Positions 7,714 to 17,475 of a stretch of DNA of 64,000 bases are shown one piece after another. Made by a program: the position numbers and the translations under genes. Numbering within the stretch: position 1 is the first letter of the stretch; the number at the start of each line of letters is the position of its first letter. The stretch lies in contig NZ_JBITDV010000021.1 in the NCBI RefSeq assembly GCF_044454545.1, forward strand, positions 49,608-113,607, given 5' to 3'. The notes under the pieces were generated by a model. That model was not told the DNA's origin. It saw only the letters and a program-made list of their open reading frames with translations, and made no database searches. This stretch comes from Cryptosporangium sp044454545 (GTDB taxonomy: Bacteria > Actinomycetota > Actinomycetes > Mycobacteriales > Cryptosporangiaceae).

Positions 7714-8584
7714 ACGCGCCGACGCCGACGTTCGGTCTCCCGTTCCCGATCGCGTACGCCTCCGTGTCGCTGCACGACCTCTCGCCGGAACAGGCCGTTC
7801 GCGAAGCCGCCGCCGCGGGGTATGCCGGCGTCGAGTGGAAGGTCGGTGACGCTCCCCACGCCGCCGACAGCACTGCCTCCGGTCCGTTCCTCTCCGCCAA
7901 CCGATGCACGATTCCGCCGGGGCCCGGCGGAGCGGCGCTCGTCCGTCGGCTCGCCGCGGAGAGCGGGCTGGCCGTCGTCGGCCTCGGCCCGTATCTCCAA
8001 GTCGGCGACCGCGACGGCCTGGACGCGATGTTCGACATGGCGGTGGCGGCCGGATCGCCGCAGATCCGGTTCCAGGCCCCGCGTCTCGGCCGCGAGCCGT
8101 TCGCGTACGCCGGTCTCGCCGAAGCGACGCGTTCCTATGTCCGCGCGGCGGGCAGCCACGCGGCCCGGACCGGGGTGCGGTTCGTCCTCGAACTGCACCA
8201 CCGGACCATCGCCCCGAGCTCGCGCTTCGCGTGATCGAGGGAGCAGACCCGGAACACGTCGGTGTCATCTTCGACGTCGGGAACAACGTCTGGGAGGGCT
8301 ACGCCGACCCGCGGCTCACGATTGCGCTGCTCGGACCGTATCTGCACCACGTTCACCTCAAGAACGTCCGCGCCGCGAGGTCGGGGGACCGCTGGGTTCA
8401 CGAGTGGGCGCCGTTGGCGGAGGGGTTCCTCGACGTCGGAGACGTCCTGGCCACGCTCGACCGGCAGCGCTACTCCGGCTGGATCACGATCGAGGACCTG
8501 TCGAGGGACCGGACGCCGACGGAGACGCTGCACTTCAACGCGACGTACCTCCGGGGGTTGGCCGACCGGGTCAGGCCGCGCTGA
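7710..8584 (+). pseudogene. Sugar phosphate isomerase/epimerase (TIM barrel), frameshifted
   Basis: The gene starts at the GTG at 7710, overlapping the SDR stop. Frame one encodes the first 170 residues of an AP-endonuclease-2/xylose-isomerase-like barrel (YASVSLHDLSPEQAVREAA, RFVLELHHRTIAP) and stops at 8234. The remainder continues in another frame from 8216 (ELALRVIEGADPEHVGVIFD, then HHVHLKNVR with metal-binding histidines) to 8584. One missing base in the C run at 8212-8215 would rejoin them as TIAPELALRVIEG. This is either a real single-base deletion or a sequencing error. Confidence 0.75.
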
Positions 8585-8795
8585 ACGTCCTACCGCGCCT
8601 TCGCGTTCGACCGACCCGGCCCGGACGCGGGTCGCGATCTCCGAGGCGAGGTCCAGTGGCGGACCGGTCATCCGGTTGTGAACGATCGCTTCTGCAGATG
8701 ATGGAGGAAGCCGCCGATCTCGAGCAGCGCCGTCGCGCCGTCGCCGACGGGATCGCGCCGGATCGGTAGCCGGGCACCGAACTACGCTGCGCCCC
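8585..8795 (+). other. Gap with a short coding-like tail
   Basis: 211 bp without a complete gene. The frame ending in TAG at 8767-8769 reads MMEEAADLEQRRRAVADGI, which has normal local codon use. It could be a very short gene, or the remnant of one lost in the same decay that affected 6790-8584. No ribosome binding site is evident before the ATG pair at 8698-8703. Confidence 0.3.
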
Positions 8796-9464
8796 ATGAA
8801 GCTCCTACTGACGTCGGGCGGCGTCACGAACCCGAGCATCCACTCGGCGCTGGTCCAGCTGCTCGGCAAGCCGATCGACGAGTGCCACGCCCTGTTCGTC
8901 CCGACAGCACAGTGGGGCCATCCGATGTGCGATCCGACGTCGGTGCAACGATCGATCGTCGGCCACCCCGCGTCCGGTCGGCAGTACCTGTCCGGCCTGG
9001 GCTGGGCGTCGCTCGGCGTCCTCGAGCTCACCGCGCTGCCCACGATCGGCCCGGAACGATGGATCCCCTGGGTCCGGGAGGCCGACGTGCTCCTGGCCGA
9101 CGGCGGCGAGGCGACCTATCTGGCCCACTGGATGCGCGAGTCCGGGCTGGCCGACCTGCTGCCGTCGCTCCCCGAGACGGTCTGGGTGGGAGTGAGCGCG
9201 GGAAGCATGGTGATGACGCCCCGGATCGGGACGTACTTCGTCGAATGGCCGTCGGCGCCGGACGATCGTGCGCTCGGGCTCGTCGGCTTCTCGATCTTCC
9301 CGCACCTCAATTTCTTCCCCACGAACACTCCCGCGGACGCGGAGCGGTGGGCCGCCGAGATCGGGGTTCCGGCCTACGCCATCGACGAGCAGACCGCCAT
9401 CCAGGTCGTCGACGGCACGGTCGAGGTGATCTCCGAGGGGCAGTGGTCGAAATTCGAGTCCTGA
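8796..9464 (+). CDS. Peptidase S51 (peptidase E) family protein
   Basis: 222 aa. It has the class I glutamine-amidotransferase-like fold of peptidase E. The nucleophile elbow is GVSAGSMV with S134, ADGGEATYL corresponds to the family's GG(N/E)T region, and FPHLNFF carries the downstream histidine area. Family members cleave Asp-X dipeptides or act as cyanophycinases; the length matches the dipeptidase type. No strong ribosome binding site precedes the ATG. Neighbours give no metabolic context. Confidence 0.82.
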   Translation: MKLLLTSGGVTNPSIHSALVQLLGKPIDECHALFVPTAQWGHPMCDPTSVQRSIVGHPASGRQYLSGLGWASLGVLELTALPTIGPERWIPWVREADVLLADGGEATYLAHWMRESGLADLLPSLPETVWVGVSAGSMVMTPRIGTYFVEWPSAPDDRALGLVGFSIFPHLNFFPTNTPADAERWAAEIGVPAYAIDEQTAIQVVDGTVEVISEGQWSKFES

Positions 9465-9485
9465 CCGCCGGCGCCGATCGGTCGA

Positions 9486-10664
9486 TCAGGGACGAGCCGG
9501 CGATCGGTAGTCCTTCAGCGCGAGGTCCACGACCAGGGTTCCGAAGTCGGCGAAGTCTCCCGGGCCGGCCTGGCCGTCGTCGTCGTGATTCCGGTCGTTG
9601 AGTCGGCGTGCGGCGGCCTGGTTGTCGAGGACGTAGTCACGGATCTCGTCTTCGTAGCGGGTGATGCCGGCCGCCGGGTCGGCGGCGGAGCCGGCGAGCT
9701 CGCCGGCCAGGACGTAGGCGCCGACCAGGGCCATCGACGCACCCTGGCCGGTGGTGAGGGAGACGGCGTAGCCCGCGTCGCCGACCAACGCGACGCGGTT
9801 CCTGGTCCAGTGGTCCATGACGACCTGGACGCGGGCGTCGAAGTGGAACCCCGACGCGTCGTGTCTCATGTGTTCGAGGATCTGCGGGACCACCCAGCCC
9901 AGACCGGCGGACCGTTCGGCCAGCAGGCGCTTCTGGGCGTCCTCGTCGCGGTAGTCGTACCCGACCGGTTCGTCGCTCTGGAAGCCCAGGTAGGCGCGGG
10001 CGGTGCCGCTGCCGTCGAGGCCGATCAGCCCGGCTCCGGCGTCGTCACCGCCCATCAGGAACGTTTGCCAGCGGTCGAGGCCGAGGAAGTTGGGAATCGT
10101 CATGATCGCCACGTAGCCGCCCAGGTAGCGCAGGAACGGCTCTTCGGGGCCGAACACCAGGCGGCGGGTGCCCGAATGCGTCCCGTCGGCGCCGATCACG
10201 ACGTCGAACCGGGCCGGCGCGCCGCGGGCGAACCACACGTCGACGCCGTGGTCGTCCTGCCGGAGGCCGGTGATCCGGTCGTCGAACACGAACCGGACGC
10301 CCGGCCCGCAGGCGTCGTGGAGGACCTCGACGAGGTCGTCGCGCAGGACCTCGAGGTCGTCGGAGTCCAGGCGTCCGCCGGTCAGGGTGCGTTCGGTCGT
10401 GCGGTAGATCTCCGTGCCGGAGTCGTCGACCATCGACATTCCGCGCAACCGTGTGGTGCGCCGACGGAACTCGTCCAGGACACCCATGCGTCGGGCCACG
10501 TCGAGAGCGGGCCCGCGGACGTCGAGTGCCTGACCGCCCGGGCGCAAGCCGGGGGAGCGCTCGACCACGGTCACCGCGAAGCCGTAACGCTCGAGCCAGT
10601 AGGCGGCGGTCAACCCCGCGACACTCGCGCCGGAGACCAGAATCTGGCTGTTCTTACCTGACAT
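9486..10664 (-). CDS. FAD-dependent monooxygenase, TetX/PHBH-like
   Basis: 392 aa. SGASVAGLTAAYWLERYG (about residues 11-28) is the FAD Rossmann motif, GADGTHSGTRRLVFG is the DG motif, and ALVGDAGYAVSLTTGQGAS is the GD motif. The length and the family fold match small PHBH-type hydroxylases, including tetracycline-inactivating TetX relatives. It faces an AraC regulator across 74 or 143 bp, depending on which AraC start is used. It may oxidise an aromatic compound or a polyketide. Substrate cannot be told from sequence. Confidence 0.88.
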   Translation of the reverse strand: MSGKNSQILVSGASVAGLTAAYWLERYGFAVTVVERSPGLRPGGQALDVRGPALDVARRMGVLDEFRRRTTRLRGMSMVDDSGTEIYRTTERTLTGGRLDSDDLEVLRDDLVEVLHDACGPGVRFVFDDRITGLRQDDHGVDVWFARGAPARFDVVIGADGTHSGTRRLVFGPEEPFLRYLGGYVAIMTIPNFLGLDRWQTFLMGGDDAGAGLIGLDGSGTARAYLGFQSDEPVGYDYRDEDAQKRLLAERSAGLGWVVPQILEHMRHDASGFHFDARVQVVMDHWTRNRVALVGDAGYAVSLTTGQGASMALVGAYVLAGELAGSAADPAAGITRYEDEIRDYVLDNQAAARRLNDRNHDDDGQAGPGDFADFGTLVVDLALKDYRSPARP

Positions 10665-10807
10665 CGCCGATACCGACTTCCCTCGTCGTTTGACGTGGTC
10701 GACGCTAGAACGGCCGGCGCGCGCATGGCGGCCAACCGATGCCCCGAAACGGCCAACGCCGGGTGTCGGAGCCCGTCACCGGCGGCTCGGGCGGCAGCAT
10801 CGATCGG

Positions 10808-11533
10808 GTGAACACCCCGTCGCCGATCCTGAGCATCGACCGAGGCGAGTCCGCGCCGCGCGACGACCTCGGAGTGCACGCGCATCCCGAACCGAAGCTG
10901 CTCTGGACCTGGACGGCGACGATCCTGGTGACGGCCGCGGAACGCGACTGGCTCGTCCCACCCGGCTACGGGCTGTGGATCCCCGGCGGCGTCGAACACG
11001 GCGGCGCGGTCCTGCGAGCCGGTGCGGGATCCGCGATCACGTTCGATCCGGCGACCTGCCCGATCACCTGGTCCCGGCCCACCGGCGTCGCCGGAGGCCC
11101 GCTGCTGCGGGAGCTGATCACGTACCTCTACGAGACCGATGTGCACCGGCTCCACGCCGAAACGCTCATGTTCAGCCTTCTGACGCCGGTGCCGCCGTTC
11201 GACATCCACGTCACGATGCCGACCGACCCGCGCCTCCGGGTCATCTCCGAACGGCTCGTCGCGGACCCGGCCGACTCCCGCGAGCTGGCCGCCTGGGCCG
11301 ACTACACCCACGCCGGCCTGCGGACCCTGGCCCGGCTGTTCCCGCACGAGACCGGTCTGAGCTTCGCCCGCTGGCGCACCCAGGTCCGGGTCCGCGCGGC
11401 GATCCCGATGCTGGCCGCGGGAGTGGCCGTCGAAACGGTGGCCCGGCGCGTCGGCTACCAGAAGGCGGGCGCCTTCATCGCGGCGTTCCGCCGCGTCACC
11501 GGCCAGACCCCCGGCACCTACCTCCGGCCCTGA
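10808..11533 (+). CDS. AraC family transcriptional regulator
   Basis: 241 aa from the GTG at 10808, or 264 aa from the ATG at 10739; neither has a clear ribosome binding site, and the shorter one fits the family better. The N-terminal cupin domain (HAHPEPKLLWTWTATILV, PPGYGLWIPGGVEHGG) is followed by two HTH motifs (TRTLARLFPHETG-like region and ETVARRVGYQKAGAFIAAFR) and the typical ending TGQTPGTYLRP. It is divergent from the TetX-like monooxygenase, which is the likely target. Confidence 0.88.
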   Translation: MNTPSPILSIDRGESAPRDDLGVHAHPEPKLLWTWTATILVTAAERDWLVPPGYGLWIPGGVEHGGAVLRAGAGSAITFDPATCPITWSRPTGVAGGPLLRELITYLYETDVHRLHAETLMFSLLTPVPPFDIHVTMPTDPRLRVISERLVADPADSRELAAWADYTHAGLRTLARLFPHETGLSFARWRTQVRVRAAIPMLAAGVAVETVARRVGYQKAGAFIAAFRRVTGQTPGTYLRP

Positions 11534-11572
11534 CACCCGGACGCACCCCTCCGCCCGGATCGCCACTCGCTC

Positions 11573-14500
11573 CTACGCCCGCCGCACGCGCTCCGGCCCG
11601 GCTTGAGCACCTTCCACTGCCGTCGCGACCGGGGGACGCTGACGCAGCAGGCGTCCGAGCAGGGGAATCTCGGTCAGCCCCTCGGCGTCGGCGATGGCCA
11701 GGCCCTGTGGTGCCACGGTGCTGAGGTCGCTCACGACGACGTAGCGGGGACGCCACAACGGTCGGAACTTGTCGTTGTAGTGCCACAGCGTCTCCATCTG
11801 GGTGCCGTCGGAGAAGCGGTGCAAGAGTTGCCGCTGGAGCTCGCTGAGCGGACCGCTCCCGCGCTCGCCGGCCAGCACCGCACGCATGACCGCGAAATTG
11901 AGGCCCAGGCCCCACCCGCCCCCGGCCTTGAGGTGGCCGATCGTCTCGATGATGACGAAGTCGGTCAGGCCGTTGGGCAGGTCCTCGTCGGTGCGGCGCC
12001 GCATCAGATCCAGCGACCAGCCGTTCAGGTCGGCGGCCGGAACCCACTGGCAAAAGGCGTCCGGCCGTCCGTCGGGGGCGTGGGCGACAGCGAGCAGGAG
12101 TTCGGTGTCGCGGGGGTCGCAGAGCCGGGAGAGCGTCATCGAGAAACCGCGTTCGGTCTGGCCCACCCGACTCTCGGTGGCCAACTCCCGCAGCTCGTCG
12201 GCGAGCTCCGCAGAGAGGGTCGCCGGGTCGTAGAAGCGGACGGTGTAGCCGGCCTTGCGTACCCGGTTGTAAGCGCCTCGGAGGCTCTTCGCGGAGCGCC
12301 CCTCGAGGGAGAAGGCCGTGCAGTCCACGATCGCTTCGTCGCCGAGGTAGACCGGGCGTAAGCCCCCGGCCCGGTAGGTCGGCAACCAGCCTTCACCGGC
12401 ACCCAGCACGCTGATCGGCCAGCCGTGACGGTCGGCGAACGCGGTGAATTGCGCCCACGCGTCGGCGTGTTGCTCGGGCGGACCGATCGGGTCGGGCGAG
12501 ACCAGGCAGACACCGTTGCGCACGGCGTAGGCGACCAGGCAGTCGGCGGTGAAGAACCAACTCTTGTCGTCACGGAGCGCGAAGTAGTCGAGGGTGCCGC
12601 CGCCGTAGCGGGCGACGATGCGCCGGGCGCGAGCCAGATCGGTGGCGTGGTCGGCGGCGTTCGGTGTGGACACCCGCCGCGGCCGGAGCAGAGCCCAGCT
12701 CAGCGCGATCAGCAAGCTGATTCCCGCGGCGATCAGAGCCGGGGTGAGCAGGGCCCCGTCGGTCGGCAGCGGCAGGGAGCGTTGGCCGATCAGGCGTTCG
12801 GCGACCGCACCGGCGGTCTCGCCTGCGGTGTCGGTGGCTCCGGTGGTGAGCACGAGTGCGGTGCTGACCAGTGCGACGAACCCGGTGCCCGTCGCCAGGA
12901 GGACGAGCACCCGGCGGAGCGCACGGCGATCGGGATGGGTCGGGAACGCGGCCCGGTGGTACGCCAGCCAGGCGGCGACCGACAGGGCCAGCCCGGCTTC
13001 CTCGACGTCGAGTCCCTTGATCAGATGCAGTCCGGCCGAACCGACCAGCAGGACGAGCGTCGTGGCCCAGGCGACGCTGCGGCCGCGGTGCAGTCCCCAG
13101 GCCAACAGCAGCAGCGCGGTGCTGAGGAAGACGACCGCGGCGGCGGCGGCCTGCGGCGCCTGGACCGGCAGGACGTCCAGCAGCGCTTCGAAACGACCGC
13201 GGAAGGGGCTGGTCAGAGCTGAGCCGAGTCCGATGAGCGCGACCGCGGCGACCGCGAGCGCGGCGACGCTGCGGGTGCGCTCGAATTCGGCCCGGCGTCG
13301 CAGGCCCTCCTGCTCGAGCGGCCAGCCGGCCTGTCCCGGCAGTTCCGCCACGACCTGCGGCGCCTCGCCCCGCTGCCCCTCCCGGCGAGTCGTACGGCGC
13401 GCCGCCAGGCGCTCGAGCCCGGTGGACTCGCCGCTGGGAGTCTCGGCGACCACGAGGCGGATGCGCAGATCGCGCTGGACGTCGACTTCGACCCAGGCCC
13501 GCCGGAGCGCCGGGACGAAGACCGGCGGCAGGAAGAAGCGTCCGGGACGACGCTCGACGACCCGGGTGCCGCTGCCGGTGTTGGCGTAGAACCCGCCGGG
13601 CACCGGGGCGAGTTCCGGTTGGTGGGTGTGGCCGGTGATCAAACCGTCCAGACCCTGGGCGCACAGCGCGGACGCGGCGGTCAGGGGAGCGGCGTTGGAG
13701 CCGCGACCGCGGGGACCGAGCCCGCTACCGGCCAGAGCGCCGTATGCGGCCCGCGTGACCAGCCCGACCAGGAGGAGCATCAGCGCGAGATCGGCGAGGA
13801 ACCCGACGCCCAGCAAGGATCCCCAGTGTTCGAGCCGCCCGGTCGCGGACGGGTGGGAGAGTAACCGGACCAGCGAGTGGACACGTAGTCCGAGCAGCAC
13901 CACCAGCGGGATCAGCAACCACTTCGCGGCCGGCATCAGGTGCCGGTAGACCAGCCGCGAGCCGACGAACTCGCCGATCGCGTTCGGATCGGCCAGGTCG
14001 GGCACGTCGGACAGCAGCGGCGCCCGCCGGACGCCGGGCAGGATCTGCTGCACGACGTGCTGGCCGAGCGGTGAGTCGAGCGGATCACGCGGGTCGCTGA
14101 ACGCGTTCGCCGGGTCGTACGCGTGCCCGTGCTCGCACCGCACCACCCGTCGTCCGGCCGGTGTGTCGAAGACCAGGTCGGCCTGGAGTGCCGGGCGAGC
14201 GCCGATCAGCTCCTGCAGCACGGCTGCGGAGACGCCGTCCCAGGCGATCGGCGCGTCGTGATTCCCGACGGTCAGCACCAGCGTCCGGCCCGGCTGCTCG
14301 GCGAAGCGGTGCAACGCCGTCGTCAGGTCGGGGTGGGCGGCCAGGGCACCGGCGACCGTGCCCTCGGGCTCGCCCCACAGCTCGATGCAGTCGCCGTTGA
14401 GGACGACCGCGCCCGGTCCCTCCCAGGAGCCGAGACGGGTCACCAGGTCGCGTTGCATCTGCTCGGTTGCGTGGCTGGGCGTCTGGCCCAGGTGCAGGTC

Positions 14501-14710
14501 GCTGCAGACGAGCACGGTCGCGTCGGCCGGCAGTTCGACGGTGATGCGGTCCGGCACGGCGAGCCGGGGTCCGGTGTTGCCGGGCCGCTCCGGGGTGCGG
14601 GTCGAGAGGATGGTCGCGGTGTTCATCGCGGTACTGCTCCCATCGCTGATCGGAATGGACGATCGGTCCCGGTGGGCGGTCCCGGCCGGCGCGGTGCGGA
14701 TGGTCGTCAT
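11573..14710 (-). CDS. Metallophosphoesterase fused to MprF-like DUF2156 domain
   Basis: 1045 aa. Residues 60-400 are a calcineurin-like phosphoesterase with all metal motifs: SDLHLG (D71, H73), NGD (105-107), GNHD (149-152), HGH (194-196) and GHTH (360-363). Two transmembrane helices (about 263-280 and 300-322) are inserted between the last two motifs. A further membrane block (about 485-690) precedes a DUF2156 GNAT-fold domain like the catalytic half of MprF/LysX (YFALRDDKSWFF, then GLGLNFAVMRAVLAGE). MprF enzymes aminoacylate phosphatidylglycerol at the membrane. Its ATG overlaps the stop of the esterase gene, so both are made together. A role in envelope lipid modification is inferred. 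Confidence 0.85.
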   Translation of the reverse strand: MTTIRTAPAGTAHRDRSSIPISDGSSTAMNTATILSTRTPERPGNTGPRLAVPDRITVELPADATVLVCSDLHLGQTPSHATEQMQRDLVTRLGSWEGPGAVVLNGDCIELWGEPEGTVAGALAAHPDLTTALHRFAEQPGRTLVLTVGNHDAPIAWDGVSAAVLQELIGARPALQADLVFDTPAGRRVVRCEHGHAYDPANAFSDPRDPLDSPLGQHVVQQILPGVRRAPLLSDVPDLADPNAIGEFVGSRLVYRHLMPAAKWLLIPLVVLLGLRVHSLVRLLSHPSATGRLEHWGSLLGVGFLADLALMLLLVGLVTRAAYGALAGSGLGPRGRGSNAAPLTAASALCAQGLDGLITGHTHQPELAPVPGGFYANTGSGTRVVERRPGRFFLPPVFVPALRRAWVEVDVQRDLRIRLVVAETPSGESTGLERLAARRTTRREGQRGEAPQVVAELPGQAGWPLEQEGLRRRAEFERTRSVAALAVAAVALIGLGSALTSPFRGRFEALLDVLPVQAPQAAAAAVVFLSTALLLLAWGLHRGRSVAWATTLVLLVGSAGLHLIKGLDVEEAGLALSVAAWLAYHRAAFPTHPDRRALRRVLVLLATGTGFVALVSTALVLTTGATDTAGETAGAVAERLIGQRSLPLPTDGALLTPALIAAGISLLIALSWALLRPRRVSTPNAADHATDLARARRIVARYGGGTLDYFALRDDKSWFFTADCLVAYAVRNGVCLVSPDPIGPPEQHADAWAQFTAFADRHGWPISVLGAGEGWLPTYRAGGLRPVYLGDEAIVDCTAFSLEGRSAKSLRGAYNRVRKAGYTVRFYDPATLSAELADELRELATESRVGQTERGFSMTLSRLCDPRDTELLLAVAHAPDGRPDAFCQWVPAADLNGWSLDLMRRRTDEDLPNGLTDFVIIETIGHLKAGGGWGLGLNFAVMRAVLAGERGSGPLSELQRQLLHRFSDGTQMETLWHYNDKFRPLWRPRYVVVSDLSTVAPQGLAIADAEGLTEIPLLGRLLRQRPPVATAVEGAQAGPERVRRA

Positions 14711-15900
14711 CGATGCTTCGCCCGGCCCCGTCCGGACGGGGCCGGTGACGCCGCCGTCGGCGACGCGACCGGCGTCGAGCTGGATTGGCCGCTCTCGACG
14801 ACGGCAGGCGTGCTCGGCGCCGGGAGGCGGTGGCCGATCCAGTCCAGTGCCGGAGGTAACGCGGCGTTCCAGACCGTGGTGTTGTGCCCGCCGGAGGGCA
14901 CGGTGACCACCGTGAGATCGGTGCCGGCGGGCACCGCGTGCCGGAACGGGGCGAGCTCGCGCATCGCGGCGTGGTCACCGCCGCTGGCGAAGAGGTAGAG
15001 AGCGGGCCGCACCGGGTGGTGCCGGACGAACCACCGCGGCGAGTTGTACTCACGGACACCCCGATTGCCGTGGTACAGGTTTCCGGTGGTGTTGTCGGTC
15101 AGCGCGGTGAAGTACCCGCTGAGCGACACCGCCGCGCGGTAGGTGCCGGGGTAGTGCAGCGCCATGTTGACCGCGCAGAAGCCGCCGGTGGAGAACCCGA
15201 GGGTCGCCCAGGACTCCGGTGACGTCGCGGTACGGAAGGACGACGCGATGTCGGCGGGTACGTCCCGGGCGAGGTAGGTCTCGTTCTGCTGCCCGTCGAC
15301 GGCATCCACGCACTCACCGTCGTGGGTGTCGTACTCGTACGGCGCGACCGCGATCACCGGCGGAATCCGGTCGGCGGTGATCTCGGCGTCGAGCGTCGAC
15401 GCGATCGGCAGCGCGTGCACCCAGTTGTGCGGGCTGCCGGAGTATCCGTGCAACAACTCGACGACGGGGAACCGCTCGGTGGGCCGGTTCGCGGCGAAGT
15501 AGGCCGCCGGGAGATAGACGTACCCGCTCCGATTGATGCCCGACCGCGGGCCGGGCATCGACCACGGGATGATGATGCCGTGCCCCTTCGCGGCCGCCGC
15601 CCTCCCGGCCGACAGATCGGAGGGGGGAACGCGTTCGTGCCGCGTCTGCGCCGCGGCGGTCAGCCGTTGGTCGGCCGGACTGTTGAACAGGTCGTCCCAC
15701 GACGTGTAGAAGCCGAAGTAGCGGTTGACGCCGTCGCCGCTGATCGCGACGGGCAACACCATCACGAGCACCAGGCACGCCACTCGGGCCGGCCACGCCA
15801 CCAGTCGGGGCCAGCGGTTCCAGCCGTACAGCAGAGCCGCCACGGCCAGCACCAAGGCGCCGCAGAGCAGTAGCAGGAACGGCAGTCCGAGCAACGTCAT
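14707..15900 (-). CDS. Membrane-anchored esterase (esterase D / antigen 85-like)
   Basis: 397 aa from the ATG at 15900, which follows GGAGGAG; the longer frame has no such site. Two N-terminal hydrophobic helices (about residues 3-22 and 31-53) anchor an extracytoplasmic alpha/beta hydrolase of the PF00756 type: VVELLHGYSGSPHNWV, the nucleophile elbow GFSTGGF, an acid region (LFASGGDHAAM) and SGGHNTTVW with the histidine. The tail is Ser/Pro/Thr-rich. It overlaps the phosphoesterase-MprF fusion by 4 bases. Relatives include mycolyl-transferase-like and phospholipid esterases, so an envelope role is likely. Confidence 0.87.
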   Translation of the reverse strand: MTLLGLPFLLLLCGALVLAVAALLYGWNRWPRLVAWPARVACLVLVMVLPVAISGDGVNRYFGFYTSWDDLFNSPADQRLTAAAQTRHERVPPSDLSAGRAAAAKGHGIIIPWSMPGPRSGINRSGYVYLPAAYFAANRPTERFPVVELLHGYSGSPHNWVHALPIASTLDAEITADRIPPVIAVAPYEYDTHDGECVDAVDGQQNETYLARDVPADIASSFRTATSPESWATLGFSTGGFCAVNMALHYPGTYRAAVSLSGYFTALTDNTTGNLYHGNRGVREYNSPRWFVRHHPVRPALYLFASGGDHAAMRELAPFRHAVPAGTDLTVVTVPSGGHNTTVWNAALPPALDWIGHRLPAPSTPAVVESGQSSSTPVASPTAASPAPSGRGRAKHR

Positions 15901-16044
15901 CGCAGTCTCCTCCGAGCCGACGGCGGCCGGTGGGATGGAAGTTCCGGGTGTCTGCGATGACGATGGCGCCGCGTCGATGACACGACGATGAAAATCCGCT
16001 GTGAGGGCCTTCACCCCGATGACCCGGCCGGGGTGATCCGGCGC

Positions 16045-17388
16045 TCAGGCTCCCGGGAGGGTCACCGTCACCACGGCGCCGCCCAGCGGTGCGCCGTTGC
16101 GCGCACCGACCGTGCCTTCGTGCGCGGCCACGATCGCCCGGACGATCGAGAGCCCGAGGCCCGCTCCGGAGCCGGTCGCGCGGGCGGTGTCACCGCGGAC
16201 GAAGCGGTCGAACACCGAGGTGAGCAGCTCGGCCGGGAAGCCGGGGCCGTCGTCGGCGTGCTCGATCCAGGCTTTTGTGGCGCTCCGGCCGGTCGTGATC
16301 CGGACCACGGTCGCTCCGGCGGCGGCGCTGTTGGTGGTCAGGTTGATGAGGACCCGGCGGAGTTGATCGACGTCGACCGGTGCGTCGACGGGGTCACCCA
16401 GGACTTCGACGTCCAGTCCCGTGCCTCGGCGCAGCATGGGGGCCTCATCGGCCACGAACGCGGCCAGTTCGACCGGTCCGGGATTGCCGCGCAGTGCCCC
16501 GGCACGCTCCCGGGCGAGCAGCAACAGGTCCTCGCTCAACCGGGTGAGCCGTACCGCCTGCGCTTGGGCGGCCCGCAGCGACTGCTCCACCTCCGCCGGG
16601 TCGTCCAGCGCGGTCAGCGCCAGCTCCAGCTCACCGCGGAGCACGGCGATCGGCGTCCGCAGCTCGTGGCTGGCGTCGTCCACGAACGCTCGTTCCCGCG
16701 CGAAGGCCACCCGCAGCCGGTCGAGCATGCCGTCCAGCGTCGCCGCGAGCCGGGCTATCTCGTCGTGTCCCTCGGTCCGGGGCAGGCGCCGATCGTTGTC
16801 GAGGGACGAGATCGCAGCGGCCTCCCGGGTCAGCACGTCGACCGGCCGGAGCGCCGCGCGCACCACCAGCCAGCCCGCACCGCTCAGCGCCGCGATCAGC
16901 AGCGGTGCCGCGGCGGCCAGGCTGGTCAGGGCGTTGAGGCTGGCCCGGTCGACCACCCGTGCGGACGCCGCGACCGCCAGAACCTCCCCGGACCGGCCGA
17001 TCGGCCGGCCCTCGACCCGCAGCGGGACGTCCAGGCTGCCGTGGCCGAGCTGCGTGGCGGTGTCGGTCAGCCACGGCCGGGTGGTGGACCGGACCTGGTC
17101 CACGCTGAGCAGCCGGCGACCGGCGAGCGCCGGCGATCCGGTCAGCACCGTCCCGTCCGACGCGTACAACTGGGCCAGCGGATCCGAGCTCACGACCCGG
17201 GTGTCCCGCGTCGCGATGCTCGCGGCCAGGTCTCGGCTCCGATACGTCAGGTCGGTGTCGAGCGTCTCCCTCAGCCGCTGATGAAGGAGGAAGTACAGGC
17301 CCGCGAGACACACGAGCAGCGCCAGCGCCGACCCGGCCGCGAAGATGACGACCAACCGGCTCCGCAGCGACCTGGGGCCCCAGCGCAT
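16045..17388 (-). CDS. Sensor histidine kinase with HAMP domain
   Basis: 447 aa. Transmembrane helices at about 12-34 and 155-175 flank an extracytoplasmic sensor of about 120 residues. Then come HAMP (AALRPVDVLTREAAAISSL), the HisKA box DDASHELRTPIAVLRG (phospho-accepting H241), the N box (NLTTNSAAAGA), and the G boxes DDGPGFP and GSGAGLGLSIV. It is divergent from its OmpR-type response regulator at 17476 rather than in tandem with it. The downstream same-strand esterase and MprF-fusion genes are plausible targets or operon partners (144-bp gap). Confidence 0.93.
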   Translation of the reverse strand: MRWGPRSLRSRLVVIFAAGSALALLVCLAGLYFLLHQRLRETLDTDLTYRSRDLAASIATRDTRVVSSDPLAQLYASDGTVLTGSPALAGRRLLSVDQVRSTTRPWLTDTATQLGHGSLDVPLRVEGRPIGRSGEVLAVAASARVVDRASLNALTSLAAAAPLLIAALSGAGWLVVRAALRPVDVLTREAAAISSLDNDRRLPRTEGHDEIARLAATLDGMLDRLRVAFARERAFVDDASHELRTPIAVLRGELELALTALDDPAEVEQSLRAAQAQAVRLTRLSEDLLLLARERAGALRGNPGPVELAAFVADEAPMLRRGTGLDVEVLGDPVDAPVDVDQLRRVLINLTTNSAAAGATVVRITTGRSATKAWIEHADDGPGFPAELLTSVFDRFVRGDTARATGSGAGLGLSIVRAIVAAHEGTVGARNGAPLGGAVVTVTLPGA

Positions 17389-17475
17389 GCCACCACTTCC
17401 CTACACCGTGAAGTCGGGCCGTCCCGGCCTCCCCGCCGCGCTCCGGGCGCGCCACCGACCTTTATCTTGGTACCC

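Noticed and set aside
7710..8584. Programmed frameshift in the isomerase gene
   Set aside because: No slippery heptamer or downstream structure is evident, and the neighbouring SDR is also broken; mutation or sequencing error is simpler.
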